A DNA stretch of 64,000 bases. Origin: Paenibacillus sp. HWE-109. GTDB lineage: Bacteria; Bacillota; Bacilli; Paenibacillales; NBRC-103111. Location of the stretch: contig NZ_CP091881.1 in assembly GCF_022163125.1 (NCBI RefSeq), forward strand, positions 1,364,001-1,428,000, written 5' to 3'. Both the position numbers and the translations under genes were made by a program. The notes under the pieces are model-generated. The model was not told the origin of the DNA and made no database searches. It saw only the letters and a list, made by a program, of their open reading frames with translations. Shown piece after piece: positions 16,666 through 26,485 of this stretch. The number at the start of each line of letters is the position of its first letter. Positions within the stretch are counted from its first letter, which is position 1.

Positions 16666-16670
16666 TACTT
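16637..16670 (+). terminator. Terminator of the ADP-ribosylglycohydrolase gene
   Basis: CCTAGCC (16637-16643) and GGCTAGG (16653-16659) form a stem followed by tctttttactt. Confidence 0.85.
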
Positions 16671-16692
16671 TAGCAGCCTCGTGCGAAGATAT

Positions 16693-16870
16693 GGGAACTA
16701 CAGTTCGCTATTCTGGTGAAAAGTGTCCTTATCGCGAGCCAGGGGGAACTACAGGACGCTATTTTGCTATTTTATGAGAAATTCAGCGTTTTTCGTGGAA
16801 ATAAGACCCTGTAGTTCCGCTATGCCCCCCGCATCCCTGCTATTTGCCCAGATAGCGTACTAGAGTTCCC
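16693..16870. repeat. 178-bp palindromic (MITE-like) element, copy 4
   Basis: Begins GGGAACTACAGTTCGCTATT and ends ATAGCGTACTAGAGTTCCC, exactly 178 bp like the tandem copies but standing alone. Central sequence …TTTTCGTGGAAATAAGACCC is shared with them. The rest of the 16590-17179 gap shows only the cre-like site and a ribosome site. Confidence 0.85.
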
Positions 16871-17093
16871 TATCTGGCGCTGCCCGGCACTTTATTGGCC
16901 GAATGGTGATCGTTCGGCATGCTTACAAAATCACAAAATGATAAGACATAATATCATTGCTGCTTCCGTAGATGATCCCGTATATTAGGCTGAAATAGCG
17001 TAAAGGTTTAGTAAGAGGTAGGAGGGCCTTTACACGCAGCTATTCATTTGGATGCAGGGAGTGATGTGTAGTCCACACAGGTGGCGATATTTT

Positions 17094-17107
17094 TAAAAGC
17101 GCTTTCA
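17094..17107. promoter_or_regulatory. cre-like (CcpA/LacI-family) operator
   Basis: TAAAAGCGCTTTCA read on the minus strand is TGAAAGCGCTTTTA, one mismatch from the catabolite-responsive element TGWNANCGNTNWCA. It lies about 75 bp before the secreted glycosidase-like gene, suggesting carbon catabolite control. Confidence 0.65.
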
Positions 17108-17179
17108 AAGTAGATTGCAGTTGGGAAATCAAGCGTAATCCTTAAGAGATGGAACGAACGAATGCAGGAGGAATGAAAG

Positions 17180-20100
17180 ATGAGAAAAATGATGATGTCA
17201 AAGCTTGCAGCCTTACTGCTCCCCGCTTTATTGCTTCCACTAGTTGCTTCCCTTGGCGGAGTTCCAGCTGCTAGTGCAGCTCCTATAGTGGCGAATTCCA
17301 CTTGGCGGCCCATCGATACAACCATGAGTGTAGTCCCAGGTAGCGCTATGGATTTGTCCTTTTTGAATGCTGCGCCCGCGGGTGCGAAGGGCTCCGTGCA
17401 AATCGATGTTGACGGTGATTACTATTTTGAGAATGAGCCCAATACGAAAGTGAAGTTCTATGGTGGTAATTTGAACGGCAGTTACGGTATAGACCCAACC
17501 AAAGAGGAAATGGTCCTCATGGCGGATCGAATTGCTGCGATGGGCTACAATGTGGTGCGCTATTCGTCGATTGACCAAGATTATGACTGGGCTAAAGGAC
17601 TTATGCAGCCGCTCACGTCCACAACGGTGACGTTGAATTCAAGCAAGCTGGATAATTTTGATTATTTTAATTCACTGCTGAAGGCACGCGGTATTTATAT
17701 CGATCTGGATATCTTGGCTTTTGCAAATTTCGAAAATGTGCCCAGTATAGGTAAAGCTGTGTATGGTTCAACCGCCTCGAGGTTTTTGGCCACACTCCTT
17801 CCGGACGGGCAAGCCATCTGGCAATCTTTTGCTTCTCAGCTGTTTAATCATGTGAATCCGTATACAGGGTTTGCGCTGAAGGATGAGCCTCAGATCATGG
17901 GGGTATCTCCCATGAACGAAGTCATTCTCTATAATGCGGATTTTTCCGACCCGAACTTTAACGCCTGGGTGCGCGCTGATTTCAATCAGTATTTGACTGG
18001 TAAAGGAAAACTGGAAATAAAGACGCTTCCCAAAAATTTCTGGAGCGCGGTTGGAGACATGAAAAACGACCTTGCCGAGTACTTCACGGAGAAGCAGTTC
18101 GCTACCTATAACGAAATGAGGTCGTATCTGAAGATCACCATTGGCATAAAAGCACCGATCGGCGGCATTAATTATATCAATGATTCGTTAGCTAATTATT
18201 GGCGGACACAGGCCGATATTCATGAAACGCATCTGTATAACGGCCTTGTCGATGGCAGAGGAGCGGCCTTCAAATACAATCCGCTGACGCATCCGCGTTA
18301 CAGCATGATCTTTGCGCCAGAATCAAGCGCGAATTATGTGCCGCAATATGGATCGTTTATTTTCAAAAATTATATTCCCAGTCTTGCCTTGGGTCAGCTG
18401 TATCATAAGCCGTTTGCTTTGACGGAATTTAATCATGAGTTTCCGAACAAAGGTCGAGATGACATTGGCTTGATGACGGCAGCAACGGGCGCTTACCAAG
18501 GGTGGGATATGCTGAATCGTTTTCATTACGTAAGCCGCGTGAATGAGGCTGTGAATCAAACGCCGCAGGGGGGAACGACCTCCTTTGATTCTTTGACCGA
18601 TGTGCTTGCAACGATGTCCGAGTACGAGGGGACCCTCGTGTTCCGGCAAGCTCACCTCACGCCAGCGGACGCTAAATTCGTAATTGTGAGAGATAAAACC
18701 TATGTAAAAACCCACGCTTCTGCTACGGAAAATGAAAGTCCAGAGCAGAATCGCATGTACATCCCGCATTTGTTCAAGATGGTAACGGTCTATGCTGATA
18801 AGCCGGGTGAACCTTACGCCATCTATAAGATTACACCGGATCTCACAGACGCGCAGATTGCAAGCGGGGATATCCCTGCTGCCAATAAAATTACGATTAC
18901 GAACAGTATGACGTTGAAGCAAGTGGCGGAGACGTTTATTAATGCCATCGATGATAGCGGCCTGAAAACCAGTATGCTTGCGAATTTGAATGACAATAAG
19001 TTGGTTTCTGACACGGGGGAACTCCTCTTTGACCTTAATTTGAATACCTATTTCATTCATACGCCTTACGCGGTGGCTGCAGCAGGGACTTTGAATAACA
19101 ACAGCTATGAGCTTGGGCCTGTTACGATGAGTGCAAGTCTGCCGAAAGGAACATTGTCAGTGGCATCTCTGGATGACCAGCCGCTGGATGCGAGCAACAG
19201 AATGCTGCTTATCTATACAACAGATGCGGCAGCGACGGGAGAGTACGAAGAAACAGTTAGCGGTGTAACTTATTATCATCGTGGAACATTACCGACGCTA
19301 GCTAAGTACGGCACTGGGGAAGTTACGTTGAAGACGACCAAAACACCCGGAGCTTATAAAGCCTATAAGCTTACAATGAATGGCGTAAGGATCCAGGAGA
19401 TTCCGGTAAGTGTAGTTGGCGATACGATTACGGTTCCGCTCGAGACCGACAAAGGGTATGGCTTCGAATTGGCATATGCTCCGCTCATTGGCACCGACAC
19501 GACTGCGCCAACCCCACCGGCTAACGTAACGGCGGTTTCTCCTTACTCAACGAGGGTGGATCTATCTTGGGATACTTCAACAGACAACGCTGGTGTGTCC
19601 GGGTACAAAATCTATCGCAATGGCGTTGAAATGGCAACAGTAAACCCGACCGTGTACACCTATAGAGATACAACGGTATCTGGACTTACAGCCTACAACT
19701 ACGTCGTGAAAGCCTTTGATCCGGCTGGAAATGTTTCTGCTGCGGGTACAGCCTCGCTTACGACCTCGGACATCCTATTTTATGATGGTTTTGAGAGTGG
19801 AAGCAGCGCTTGGACGAAACATTACGGCCGCTTCAACATCGTAACGGACGGTGGTTCGCAAGTTTATTTTGCCGACAATCTCGACTATGGAGGGTCCAAG
19901 GCCTCAGCAGGGAATACGGCATGGCAAAATTACAGTGTTGAGGCAAAAGTGAAAGCAAACGGCTGGGGCAGCATTTACGGACGTATGGGGCTGATTGCCA
20001 GATTCGTTGATAGCAAAAATTTCTATTTCGTTTATTATGATGACCATCTCGGACAGCTTACGCTTCGAAAGCTTGTCAACGATTCGGATAGTACGATTGC

Positions 20101-20299
20101 CACTGTGCCGCTCTCTTTGAGCACAGGTGTTCAGCATCTGTTCAAGCTTGAGGTGAACGGGAGTTCAATTAAGGCATATGTCAATGGAACGCTCAAGATC
20201 AGCGCTGCCGACAGTACGTTTTCACAGGGGAAAGTTGGCGTATATACCCATATTGCGCAAGCTTATTTTGACGATATTTACGTTAGAGCGATTCCTTAG
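17180..20299 (+). CDS. Secreted multidomain protein: clan GH-A-like barrel, FN3, lectin-like C-terminus
   Basis: 1039 residues. A signal peptide (LLPALLLPLVASLGG, cleavage after ASA near residue 34) is followed by a large domain. GSYGIDPTKEEMVLMADRIA and MGYNVVRYSS are typical of a TIM-barrel glycosidase, with a candidate acid/base Glu in SPMNEVILYN (about 254) and nucleophile Glu in ALTEFNHEF (about 416). Residues about 775-863 form a fibronectin type III domain (PANVTAVSPYSTRVDLSW). The last 175 or so (ILFYDGFESGSSAWTKHYG) look like a concanavalin-type carbohydrate-binding domain. It probably attacks an extracellular polysaccharide. AGGAGG precedes ATG at 17180, and a cre-like site lies upstream. 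Exact GH family not assigned. Confidence 0.75.
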   Translation: MRKMMMSKLAALLLPALLLPLVASLGGVPAASAAPIVANSTWRPIDTTMSVVPGSAMDLSFLNAAPAGAKGSVQIDVDGDYYFENEPNTKVKFYGGNLNGSYGIDPTKEEMVLMADRIAAMGYNVVRYSSIDQDYDWAKGLMQPLTSTTVTLNSSKLDNFDYFNSLLKARGIYIDLDILAFANFENVPSIGKAVYGSTASRFLATLLPDGQAIWQSFASQLFNHVNPYTGFALKDEPQIMGVSPMNEVILYNADFSDPNFNAWVRADFNQYLTGKGKLEIKTLPKNFWSAVGDMKNDLAEYFTEKQFATYNEMRSYLKITIGIKAPIGGINYINDSLANYWRTQADIHETHLYNGLVDGRGAAFKYNPLTHPRYSMIFAPESSANYVPQYGSFIFKNYIPSLALGQLYHKPFALTEFNHEFPNKGRDDIGLMTAATGAYQGWDMLNRFHYVSRVNEAVNQTPQGGTTSFDSLTDVLATMSEYEGTLVFRQAHLTPADAKFVIVRDKTYVKTHASATENESPEQNRMYIPHLFKMVTVYADKPGEPYAIYKITPDLTDAQIASGDIPAANKITITNSMTLKQVAETFINAIDDSGLKTSMLANLNDNKLVSDTGELLFDLNLNTYFIHTPYAVAAAGTLNNNSYELGPVTMSASLPKGTLSVASLDDQPLDASNRMLLIYTTDAAATGEYEETVSGVTYYHRGTLPTLAKYGTGEVTLKTTKTPGAYKAYKLTMNGVRIQEIPVSVVGDTITVPLETDKGYGFELAYAPLIGTDTTAPTPPANVTAVSPYSTRVDLSWDTSTDNAGVSGYKIYRNGVEMATVNPTVYTYRDTTVSGLTAYNYVVKAFDPAGNVSAAGTASLTTSDILFYDGFESGSSAWTKHYGRFNIVTDGGSQVYFADNLDYGGSKASAGNTAWQNYSVEAKVKANGWGSIYGRMGLIARFVDSKNFYFVYYDDHLGQLTLRKLVNDSDSTIATVPLSLSTGVQHLFKLEVNGSSIKAYVNGTLKISAADSTFSQGKVGVYTHIAQAYFDDIYVRAIP

Positions 20300-20460
20300 G
20301 AGAACATAACCACCTTACAAAATCGCAAAAGATTCAAGACACGACAGCATTGTTGTTTGGCTGCCGGAAACGTAACATTAGAGTCAAGAAGACAGGATGA
20401 CGGGCCGCTCTAAGCTCGTCATCCTACTCACTAATGTGAACTTTTGGAGGGGCACGAACG

Positions 20461-21594
20461 ATGCAGACAACGACCAATACCGACACAAAGTTACCGGCGG
20501 ATCAACGTCCGAAGCTCAAGCGATCCATCATTGATTGCGACATTCATCAAGGGACGGGCCTAGAGGCCATCAAACCGTATTTGCCGCGGGCTTACCGCGA
20601 ACTTATGGAGCAGTACGGCCCTGCGCTGCCGGGCGGCATGCATTTCAACGGAGGCGTGGGCGGCCGAATGGCGGATGCCTACCCAGAGGGCGGCGGGTCT
20701 GCCGGCAGTGATCTGGCCTTGATGCAAAGGCAGCATCTCGACCGCTATCATGTCGAATACGGGATTTTGACAGGGGAAGGCTACGCCATTCACGCAACGC
20801 CGAACTATGATTATGCCGCAGCGTTTTGCCGGGCGATTAATGAGTACACGATTGACCACTGGCTATCCCAGGACAGCCGCTTGCGGGGCTCGGTCTTCAT
20901 TGCGAAACAGGAGCCGACGCTTGCAGCACAGGAAATTGACCGCGTTGGTGGAAGATCCGATATGGTGCAGGTGGTTGTTTCAAGCGGGGCCACCAAGCCT
21001 TATGGAAACAAGCATTATGACCCGATTTATGAGGCCTGTGTTCGCCATAACTTACCCTTCACCATCCACGTTGGATTAGAAGGTGAAGGCATTAATAGCC
21101 CGCATACAGGAGCAGGGTATGTGACTCACTACATTGAGCAGCGGTGTGCGCGTCCTGCGGTAATGGCCGCACATTTGGCCAGCTTCATCTTCGATGGGGT
21201 GTTCGAGCGCTTCCCGACGTTGAAGGTTGTCTTGCAGGAAGCTGGCGTCCTGTGGCTTGCCCCGTTCCTGTGGAAGCTCGACCAAGAATGGAAAGGGCTG
21301 CGTGTGCAAACGCCTTGGGTTCGCAAGAAGCCGAGCGAATATTTCCGAGAGCATGTCCGTGTGACTACACAGCCGTTTGAGGAGACACCGAATCGGGAGA
21401 TCTTCGATCATTTGCTAGAGAGCATCTATGCCAAAGAAACGTTGATGTTTTGCAGTGATTATCCGCACTGGGATTATGATTCACCGAGTCAAGCGCTGCC
21501 GAAGCTGGATACTGAACTATGGGACAGCATCTACTATCAGAATGCAGCCAAGCTATATGGTTTGCCTCCACGTCAAACGGAGGGGATCAAATGA
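20461..21594 (+). CDS. Amidohydrolase-family protein (ACMSD/Amidohydro_2 type)
   Basis: A 377-residue metal-dependent hydrolase or decarboxylase. DCDIHQG near residue 24 supplies a D-x-H metal site, FTIHVGLEGEG near 200 another His, and MFCSDYPHWDYDSP near 323 the conserved C-terminal Asp. This is the pattern of 2-amino-3-carboxymuconate-semialdehyde decarboxylase relatives. GGAGGGG precedes ATG. The stop overlaps the Rieske gene by ATGA, so the two proteins are translationally coupled. The pair suggests catabolism of an aromatic or heterocyclic compound, but no terminal oxygenase is encoded here. Substrate unknown. Confidence 0.82.
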   Translation: MQTTTNTDTKLPADQRPKLKRSIIDCDIHQGTGLEAIKPYLPRAYRELMEQYGPALPGGMHFNGGVGGRMADAYPEGGGSAGSDLALMQRQHLDRYHVEYGILTGEGYAIHATPNYDYAAAFCRAINEYTIDHWLSQDSRLRGSVFIAKQEPTLAAQEIDRVGGRSDMVQVVVSSGATKPYGNKHYDPIYEACVRHNLPFTIHVGLEGEGINSPHTGAGYVTHYIEQRCARPAVMAAHLASFIFDGVFERFPTLKVVLQEAGVLWLAPFLWKLDQEWKGLRVQTPWVRKKPSEYFREHVRVTTQPFEETPNREIFDHLLESIYAKETLMFCSDYPHWDYDSPSQALPKLDTELWDSIYYQNAAKLYGLPPRQTEGIK

Positions 21595-21971
21595 AGCGAA
21601 GCTCGCAGCACATCGTAGGGACGGTAGGGGAGATTCCACCTGGTACCCATAAGATTGTGGAAGTAGAAGGACGCAGCATAGGTATTTATAATATTAACGG
21701 CGGTTTTCATTCCCTGCGCAATATATGCCCTCATCAAGGAGCGGAGCTGTGCAAAGGACTGGTGACAGCTTATGTTTCTTCCGGAGGCCCAGGTGACTTT
21801 CATTTCGATCGAGAGGGTGAAATTGTGCGTTGCCCCTGGCATCAGTGGGAATTCGATATCTCTACAGGCTGTATGATCGTGGATGCCGCCATGCGCACCA
21901 AAACGTATGATGTCACGGTGGAGAAATTCGGTGTTTCGATTGAAAACGATCTTATTTTAGTTCATATGTAA
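21591..21971 (+). CDS. Rieske [2Fe-2S] ferredoxin-like protein
   Basis: 126 residues. The Rieske cluster ligands are visible as CPHQG near residue 43 and CPWHQWEF near residue 80. An insertion of about 20 residues (LVTAYVSSGGPGDFHFDREG) lies between the two motifs, longer than in the smallest Rieske ferredoxins. The start ATG at 21591 overlaps the amidohydrolase stop (ATGA); longer upstream frames lack this coupling. It probably passes electrons to an oxygenase acting in the same pathway, or forms a complex with the amidohydrolase. The oxygenase is not in the window next to it. Confidence 0.85.
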   Translation: MKRSSQHIVGTVGEIPPGTHKIVEVEGRSIGIYNINGGFHSLRNICPHQGAELCKGLVTAYVSSGGPGDFHFDREGEIVRCPWHQWEFDISTGCMIVDAAMRTKTYDVTVEKFGVSIENDLILVHM

Positions 21972-21978
21972 TAAAGTA

Positions 21979-22032
21979 AAAACCTCTCTCTAATGGGCTG
22001 AATCCAACTGCCATAAGATGAGGTTTTTATTT
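21979..22032 (+). terminator. Terminator-like hairpin after the Rieske gene
   Basis: AAAACCTC (21979-21986) pairs with GAGGTTTT (22020-22027), followed by TATTT. The loop is long (33 nt), so strength is uncertain. Confidence 0.55.
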
Positions 22033-22094
22033 CGCTTCTACGCTATGTTCAATTATCTTCACCATTTGCTACAATGGAAGGGATAACGGATAGG

Positions 22095-22979
22095 ATGGTG
22101 ATAGGCATGCAGGAAACAGCTAAGGAATTTTTTGAATCGAAGCTATTCGTCCCTGACGAATTCGCCAAAAAAGGCGGCATTTGGCCGCTCCGTCTGGGTC
22201 GGAATATAGCTAAACCCAGCTATCATTCAGGGCTAATGATTCTCGAGTACTACAATATGCATTTTGTTATGGAGGGCAAAGTAGAGTTCACCTTTGACAA
22301 AGAGCAAATTATTTTGTCCAAAGGCGATGTCTTTGCGATGGCACCGGGGAGTACGTTCCGTTATCGGCTGGCGCCGAGTGATACAACGCTGCAGATGATT
22401 TGGATCTCCATGGATGGCTCGCAAGCGCCTGAACTTTTTGCTGCTGCCGGCTTTAGCAAGCAGGCCCCTTACCTGCTCGGGGTCATGTCCAAAGAGCTTG
22501 AATCTACGCTTCGCCAGCTGTTCCTTCCCCTCAACTACGACATGAAAAGGCATAATGAGTTATGTTCCATCCTATACCGCATATTCGGTCTCATGATTGC
22601 ATCGGACCCGTCCGAAACGAGTCAGACCGGCAAAGAAAATTGGATTCCCAAAAGCGTTGCTTTTATGGACACATACTATATGGAAAAAATCACAGTAAGT
22701 GATGTTGCAGATTACGTAGCTCTTCATCGTACCTATTTCTCGAAAATGTTTTCGGAGGAAATGGGGATATCGCCCGTCCACTATTTGCAACGATTGCGAA
22801 TGGAGAAAGCAGCCGAGCTGCTTTCCTCGCATTTTATGATCAGTGAAGTTTCCTTAATGCTTGGTTATTCCGATTCCTATGCTTTCACCCATGCATTCAG
22901 CAAATATTACGGCAGCCCACCGGGTAGTTGGAGAGCTACAAAGCGGGGTTCAGGCATAGAGAGGACGCAACAACCGTGA
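22095..22979 (+). CDS. AraC-family regulator
   Basis: About 294 residues from ATG 22095; ATG 22074 and 22107 are alternatives, and GAAGGG at 22078-22083 favours 22095. The N-terminal part (LEYYNMHFVMEGKVEFTF) is an AraC-type cupin sensor. The C-terminal part (ITVSDVADYVALHRTYFSKM and VSLMLGYSDSYAFTHAFSKY) is the double helix-turn-helix. Its stop TGA overlaps the GTG start of the sensor kinase, making it the first gene of a regulator-kinase-response regulator string that precedes a sugar ABC transporter. It likely co-regulates that transporter. Confidence 0.88.
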   Translation: MVIGMQETAKEFFESKLFVPDEFAKKGGIWPLRLGRNIAKPSYHSGLMILEYYNMHFVMEGKVEFTFDKEQIILSKGDVFAMAPGSTFRYRLAPSDTTLQMIWISMDGSQAPELFAAAGFSKQAPYLLGVMSKELESTLRQLFLPLNYDMKRHNELCSILYRIFGLMIASDPSETSQTGKENWIPKSVAFMDTYYMEKITVSDVADYVALHRTYFSKMFSEEMGISPVHYLQRLRMEKAAELLSSHFMISEVSLMLGYSDSYAFTHAFSKYYGSPPGSWRATKRGSGIERTQQP

Positions 22980-24733
22980 GAAGCACACTGGGTTCGATCT
23001 CCTTGCAACTTAAGCTTACGTTAACTTTTATGCTGATTCTCATTCCTTTGGTCAGTGTCAGTATGTTTGCGAATAATTACTCGCAAGGCATTATGAATGT
23101 GCAAATTAGTGACCGGACGAAAGGCGCACTCCTTACGTCACTTGCCTATATGGAGCAAATTGCTAGTAACATGGACCAGCAAACACTGCTGATCAGCTCT
23201 AATCCCAGCATAGTAAACATCTGGAGAGATATCGAAGATCCTCTTAATCCTAAACTTCTATACGATATCCATACGGTACAACAGCAATTGAGCTCGCTTA
23301 CGAATATCAATGGTGCCATTCAAGAAGCTTACATTGTTCACGGGGCTAGCGGCAATGGCGTTTCGACAGCGCTTGGAGCGGTCAGATGGCCTAAGATCAA
23401 AGAAGAAGGCTGGTTCCAACAAGTCGTTCAAGGAATTGGTTCTTTGGTTATTTATATCCCTACTGTAGATTCGAGCGAAGACCAGAGCTTATATTTGAAG
23501 GACTCCAATATGTACTACATCCGACTGCTTGACGTTCTAAGAGGCACGCCAGAACCGAACGTATTGATTTTCTCTGTTAATAAATCGTCCCTTCAAAGTA
23601 TCATTCAACATCTCCAAACCACAGAACGTATGAATATCTCTATGTACTACAACAACAGGCTTATTGTGGAGACAAATCCGGCTGCGAAGATCACGTATGC
23701 TTCTGAAATGTTCACTATGAAAGAAACAAGCGGGGCTTGGTCTATCCAATTAGAGCAGCCAAAGGAAGAGATTTTCAAGCAATCCCATCGCTTACAACTG
23801 TTTACCTACCTCATTATCCTAATCAGCATTCTGCTTGCGGTGTGGACGGCCTGGCTGATTTATATTCAAATTCTTAAACCTTTACGTCAATTATCAAGTG
23901 CTTTCAAAGTAGTCAGTCATGGAGATCTAAACTATCAAATTGTACATGGCCGAAAAGATGAGTTTGGATTTGTCATGAACGGATTTAATCAGATGGCGGA
24001 GTCTCAACGAATTATGATCGAGGAAGATTATGAGAAGGAGCTGCGCTTAGCCAAGTCGGAGTTTAGCTTGCTGCAATCGCAGATTAATCCGCATTTTCTC
24101 TATAATACGCTTGATTCTATCTATTCGGTCGCCGTCAAATACAAAATGAAAGAAATCAGTGAAATGGTCATGAATTTGGCCAAATTTTTCAGGGTCAGTT
24201 TGGGAAAGGGAGGACATCCAACTTTTACATTAGAGGAAACGATACAGCATCTGTTGTATTACATTCGCATTCAACAAATGAGAACGGAACACTTTACGGT
24301 GGAAATTGCATTGGACAAAGGTTCGGAGACCCTGCCTGTGCTTAAGTTGCTTTTGCAGCCTATTGTGGAAAATGCCATTATTCACGGCATAGAAAAGTGC
24401 CCGTTTGATGGAGAACTGCGGATTCGCTCAAGAATTCATGCTGATTTTCTGTTTATAGAGGTCGAGGATACAGGTATGGGTATGCCAGAGGCGCTGTTAG
24501 CGCAAATCAAAAGGGAGTTAAGCACGTTAACGAGTCAGCTTTACCGAATTCCACAGGAGAGTCCTTCGAGTCAGTTTTTTGGATTGAAAAATGTGAAATC
24601 ACGCATGAAATTATATTACGGGGAAGAAGCAGACGTCTGGATTGAAAGCGAAGAGGGGGCTGGGACCAAGGTCACCTTACTGATTCCGGTACGACTGCAG
24701 GAGGGCAAAGGTCATGAAGCTGCTCGTCGTTGA
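22976..24733 (+). CDS. Sensor histidine kinase, YesM family
   Basis: 585 residues. A first membrane segment (about 12-35), an extracytoplasmic sensor of about 240 residues and a second membrane segment (about 282-302, LIILISILLAVWTAWLIY) are followed by a HAMP linker. The His_kinase domain carries its phospho-accepting His in QINPHFLYNTLDSI, and the ATPase domain has LLLQPIVENAIIHG. GTG at 22976 overlaps the AraC stop (GTGA) and is preferred to the in-frame TTG at 22928. The 3' end overlaps the response regulator by 20 bp. Kinases of this family sense sugars at the membrane and control neighbouring carbohydrate transporters. Confidence 0.9.
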   Translation: MRSTLGSISLQLKLTLTFMLILIPLVSVSMFANNYSQGIMNVQISDRTKGALLTSLAYMEQIASNMDQQTLLISSNPSIVNIWRDIEDPLNPKLLYDIHTVQQQLSSLTNINGAIQEAYIVHGASGNGVSTALGAVRWPKIKEEGWFQQVVQGIGSLVIYIPTVDSSEDQSLYLKDSNMYYIRLLDVLRGTPEPNVLIFSVNKSSLQSIIQHLQTTERMNISMYYNNRLIVETNPAAKITYASEMFTMKETSGAWSIQLEQPKEEIFKQSHRLQLFTYLIILISILLAVWTAWLIYIQILKPLRQLSSAFKVVSHGDLNYQIVHGRKDEFGFVMNGFNQMAESQRIMIEEDYEKELRLAKSEFSLLQSQINPHFLYNTLDSIYSVAVKYKMKEISEMVMNLAKFFRVSLGKGGHPTFTLEETIQHLLYYIRIQQMRTEHFTVEIALDKGSETLPVLKLLLQPIVENAIIHGIEKCPFDGELRIRSRIHADFLFIEVEDTGMGMPEALLAQIKRELSTLTSQLYRIPQESPSSQFFGLKNVKSRMKLYYGEEADVWIESEEGAGTKVTLLIPVRLQEGKGHEAARR

Positions 24734-26312
24734 AGATGAATTACATGTTAGAGAACGGATTGCCTATGGCATCGATTGGGAAAATTATGAGATTGAAGTC
24801 GCCGGCGCCGTGGGAAATGGCAAGGAAGCTATCATCGCTGTAGAGAAGGATTGTATTGATATCGTCATCACCGATATTCATATGCCGGATATGAGTGGTC
24901 TCGAGCTGGCCAAAATGCTTCAGAACGAATATCCGCATGTGAAGGTTATTATCCTAACAGGCTATGACCATTTCGAATATGCGCGTGACAGCATCGATTA
25001 TGGGGTGTTTAAATATCTCGTCAAGCCGGCGGAGAATGAGCTTGTACGGGAAACCGTCGTAAGAGCCAAGCAGCTTCGTGAACAGGAATTGAACGACATT
25101 CATAACATAGCGTTTCTAAAGATGAGATGGAAAGAACATTTACCGCATCTTAAACAATTATTTTATAAAAACTGGTTAAACGGGCGCTACTCTTCTTGGG
25201 AGTTAGATAAACGCAGTCAGGAGATCAGCTTCTCTTTGGCAGGAAAAAAGTTTGTGCCGGTCACGCTCGATATGGACCCGCTGGCGGAAACGAACGATCG
25301 CTTTCTAGCGGATGAGCGTCCGTTAATCCAGTACTCGCTCTTTAACATTACCCAAGATGTGATGGAGGGGACAGATAGTATCGTTTTACAGGATGATGAC
25401 GGTTTGACCGCGATTATTTTCTTTGCTCCTGCTAGTGAAGAGGAGTCAGGATTCCAACTCAAAGTCAATCAACAGCTCAGCAGACTGCTGAGCACGGTTA
25501 GATCCTGTTTGAAGCTGACAGCTAGTGCCGGAATTGGCACTTGTGTGGAGGACCACGCCTTGCTGCCCATTGCCTATAAACAGAGTAGAATGGCTCTGCA
25601 GGAACGCATCGTGCTGGGCAATGATACCGTCATTCCTTATCGGAACGATGCGCCTGCGAAGTCGCCATGGTTAAATATGAATGATCTGGAGAAAGAAATT
25701 GAGATGGCCGTGGAAACGGGAAACGAGAGCAAGAGGTCCGAACTCATTCGCATTTTAATGGACATGGGCTTTTCACCTAGCCACCAAATTGCCGATGCCA
25801 AAGAGATGCTGCTTCGAATAACCGCCTTACTGACCCGAATTGTCAATTCTCACGGGTGGAGCTTGCGGGAAACGCTGGCCGAGGATTATACGGATTTCAT
25901 GAACTTCAATCAATTGCTGGCGAAGGAGCAGCTCGTGGAGTGGCTGCATCGCATGATGGCGCGAATCAGTCGCTCCATTAGTGAGCGCAGAAGATCGGGT
26001 ACCCATATTACGGTCAGTGAAATTATGGCTTTCATTGATCGCCATTTGTATGAGGAAGAGTTAAGTTTATATTTTGTCGCGGAGAAGATGTATATGAATT
26101 ATTCCTATGCAAGCCGGATATTCAAGGAGGTGACCGGCAGCTCTTTTTCGGATAATGTGCTGAAATTACGGATGGAAAAGGCCAAGGAACTGCTGGCAAC
26201 AGGGATCAAAGTGTATGAAGTCGCCGAACAGGTTGGCTATAAGCATGTTAATTATTTCTCAAGGAGTTTTCAGAAATATTGGGGAATCAAACCGAGTGAA
26301 ATGAACAAATGA
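24714..26312 (+). CDS. Response regulator, YesN type, with AraC output domain
   Basis: 532 residues. The receiver domain (about 1-120) has acidic pair EDE and phospho-acceptor Asp in IVITDIHMPDMSG. A middle region of about 300 residues is of the type seen in YesN-like regulators. The C-terminal AraC double helix-turn-helix (LSLYFVAEKMYMNYSYASRIF and VYEVAEQVGYKHVNYFSRSF) ends the protein. GGAGGGCAAAG precedes ATG, and the start lies within the kinase 3' end. It should activate the sugar ABC operon that starts about 170 bp downstream. Confidence 0.92.
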   Translation: MKLLVVEDELHVRERIAYGIDWENYEIEVAGAVGNGKEAIIAVEKDCIDIVITDIHMPDMSGLELAKMLQNEYPHVKVIILTGYDHFEYARDSIDYGVFKYLVKPAENELVRETVVRAKQLREQELNDIHNIAFLKMRWKEHLPHLKQLFYKNWLNGRYSSWELDKRSQEISFSLAGKKFVPVTLDMDPLAETNDRFLADERPLIQYSLFNITQDVMEGTDSIVLQDDDGLTAIIFFAPASEEESGFQLKVNQQLSRLLSTVRSCLKLTASAGIGTCVEDHALLPIAYKQSRMALQERIVLGNDTVIPYRNDAPAKSPWLNMNDLEKEIEMAVETGNESKRSELIRILMDMGFSPSHQIADAKEMLLRITALLTRIVNSHGWSLRETLAEDYTDFMNFNQLLAKEQLVEWLHRMMARISRSISERRRSGTHITVSEIMAFIDRHLYEEELSLYFVAEKMYMNYSYASRIFKEVTGSSFSDNVLKLRMEKAKELLATGIKVYEVAEQVGYKHVNYFSRSFQKYWGIKPSEMNK

Positions 26313-26337
26313 TCGGCTTGTTAATGAAACCAAGGCA

Positions 26338-26370
26338 CTCAGCACACGTTGCGGGTGTCTTTTTTTATTG
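26338..26370 (+). terminator. Terminator of the two-component operon
   Basis: CACTC-A-GCA pairs with TGC-GGGTG (one bulged A), followed by tcttttttta. The ABC operon therefore needs its own promoter in 26371-26485. Confidence 0.75.
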
Positions 26371-26485
26371 TGAAAAACGTAAAATTTGTTGCTACTAAAG
26401 TCGAAGTATTAGTCTACATTTTCACTCCCTGCAAGGATATAGTTAATACAAGAGAAGAGCACGATAGCTAAGGAGCACACAAATC

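Noticed and set aside
18323..19060. 245-codon minus-strand ORF within the secreted glycosidase-like gene
   Set aside because: It is antisense to a well-supported coding region with signal peptide and domains, and has no ribosome site.
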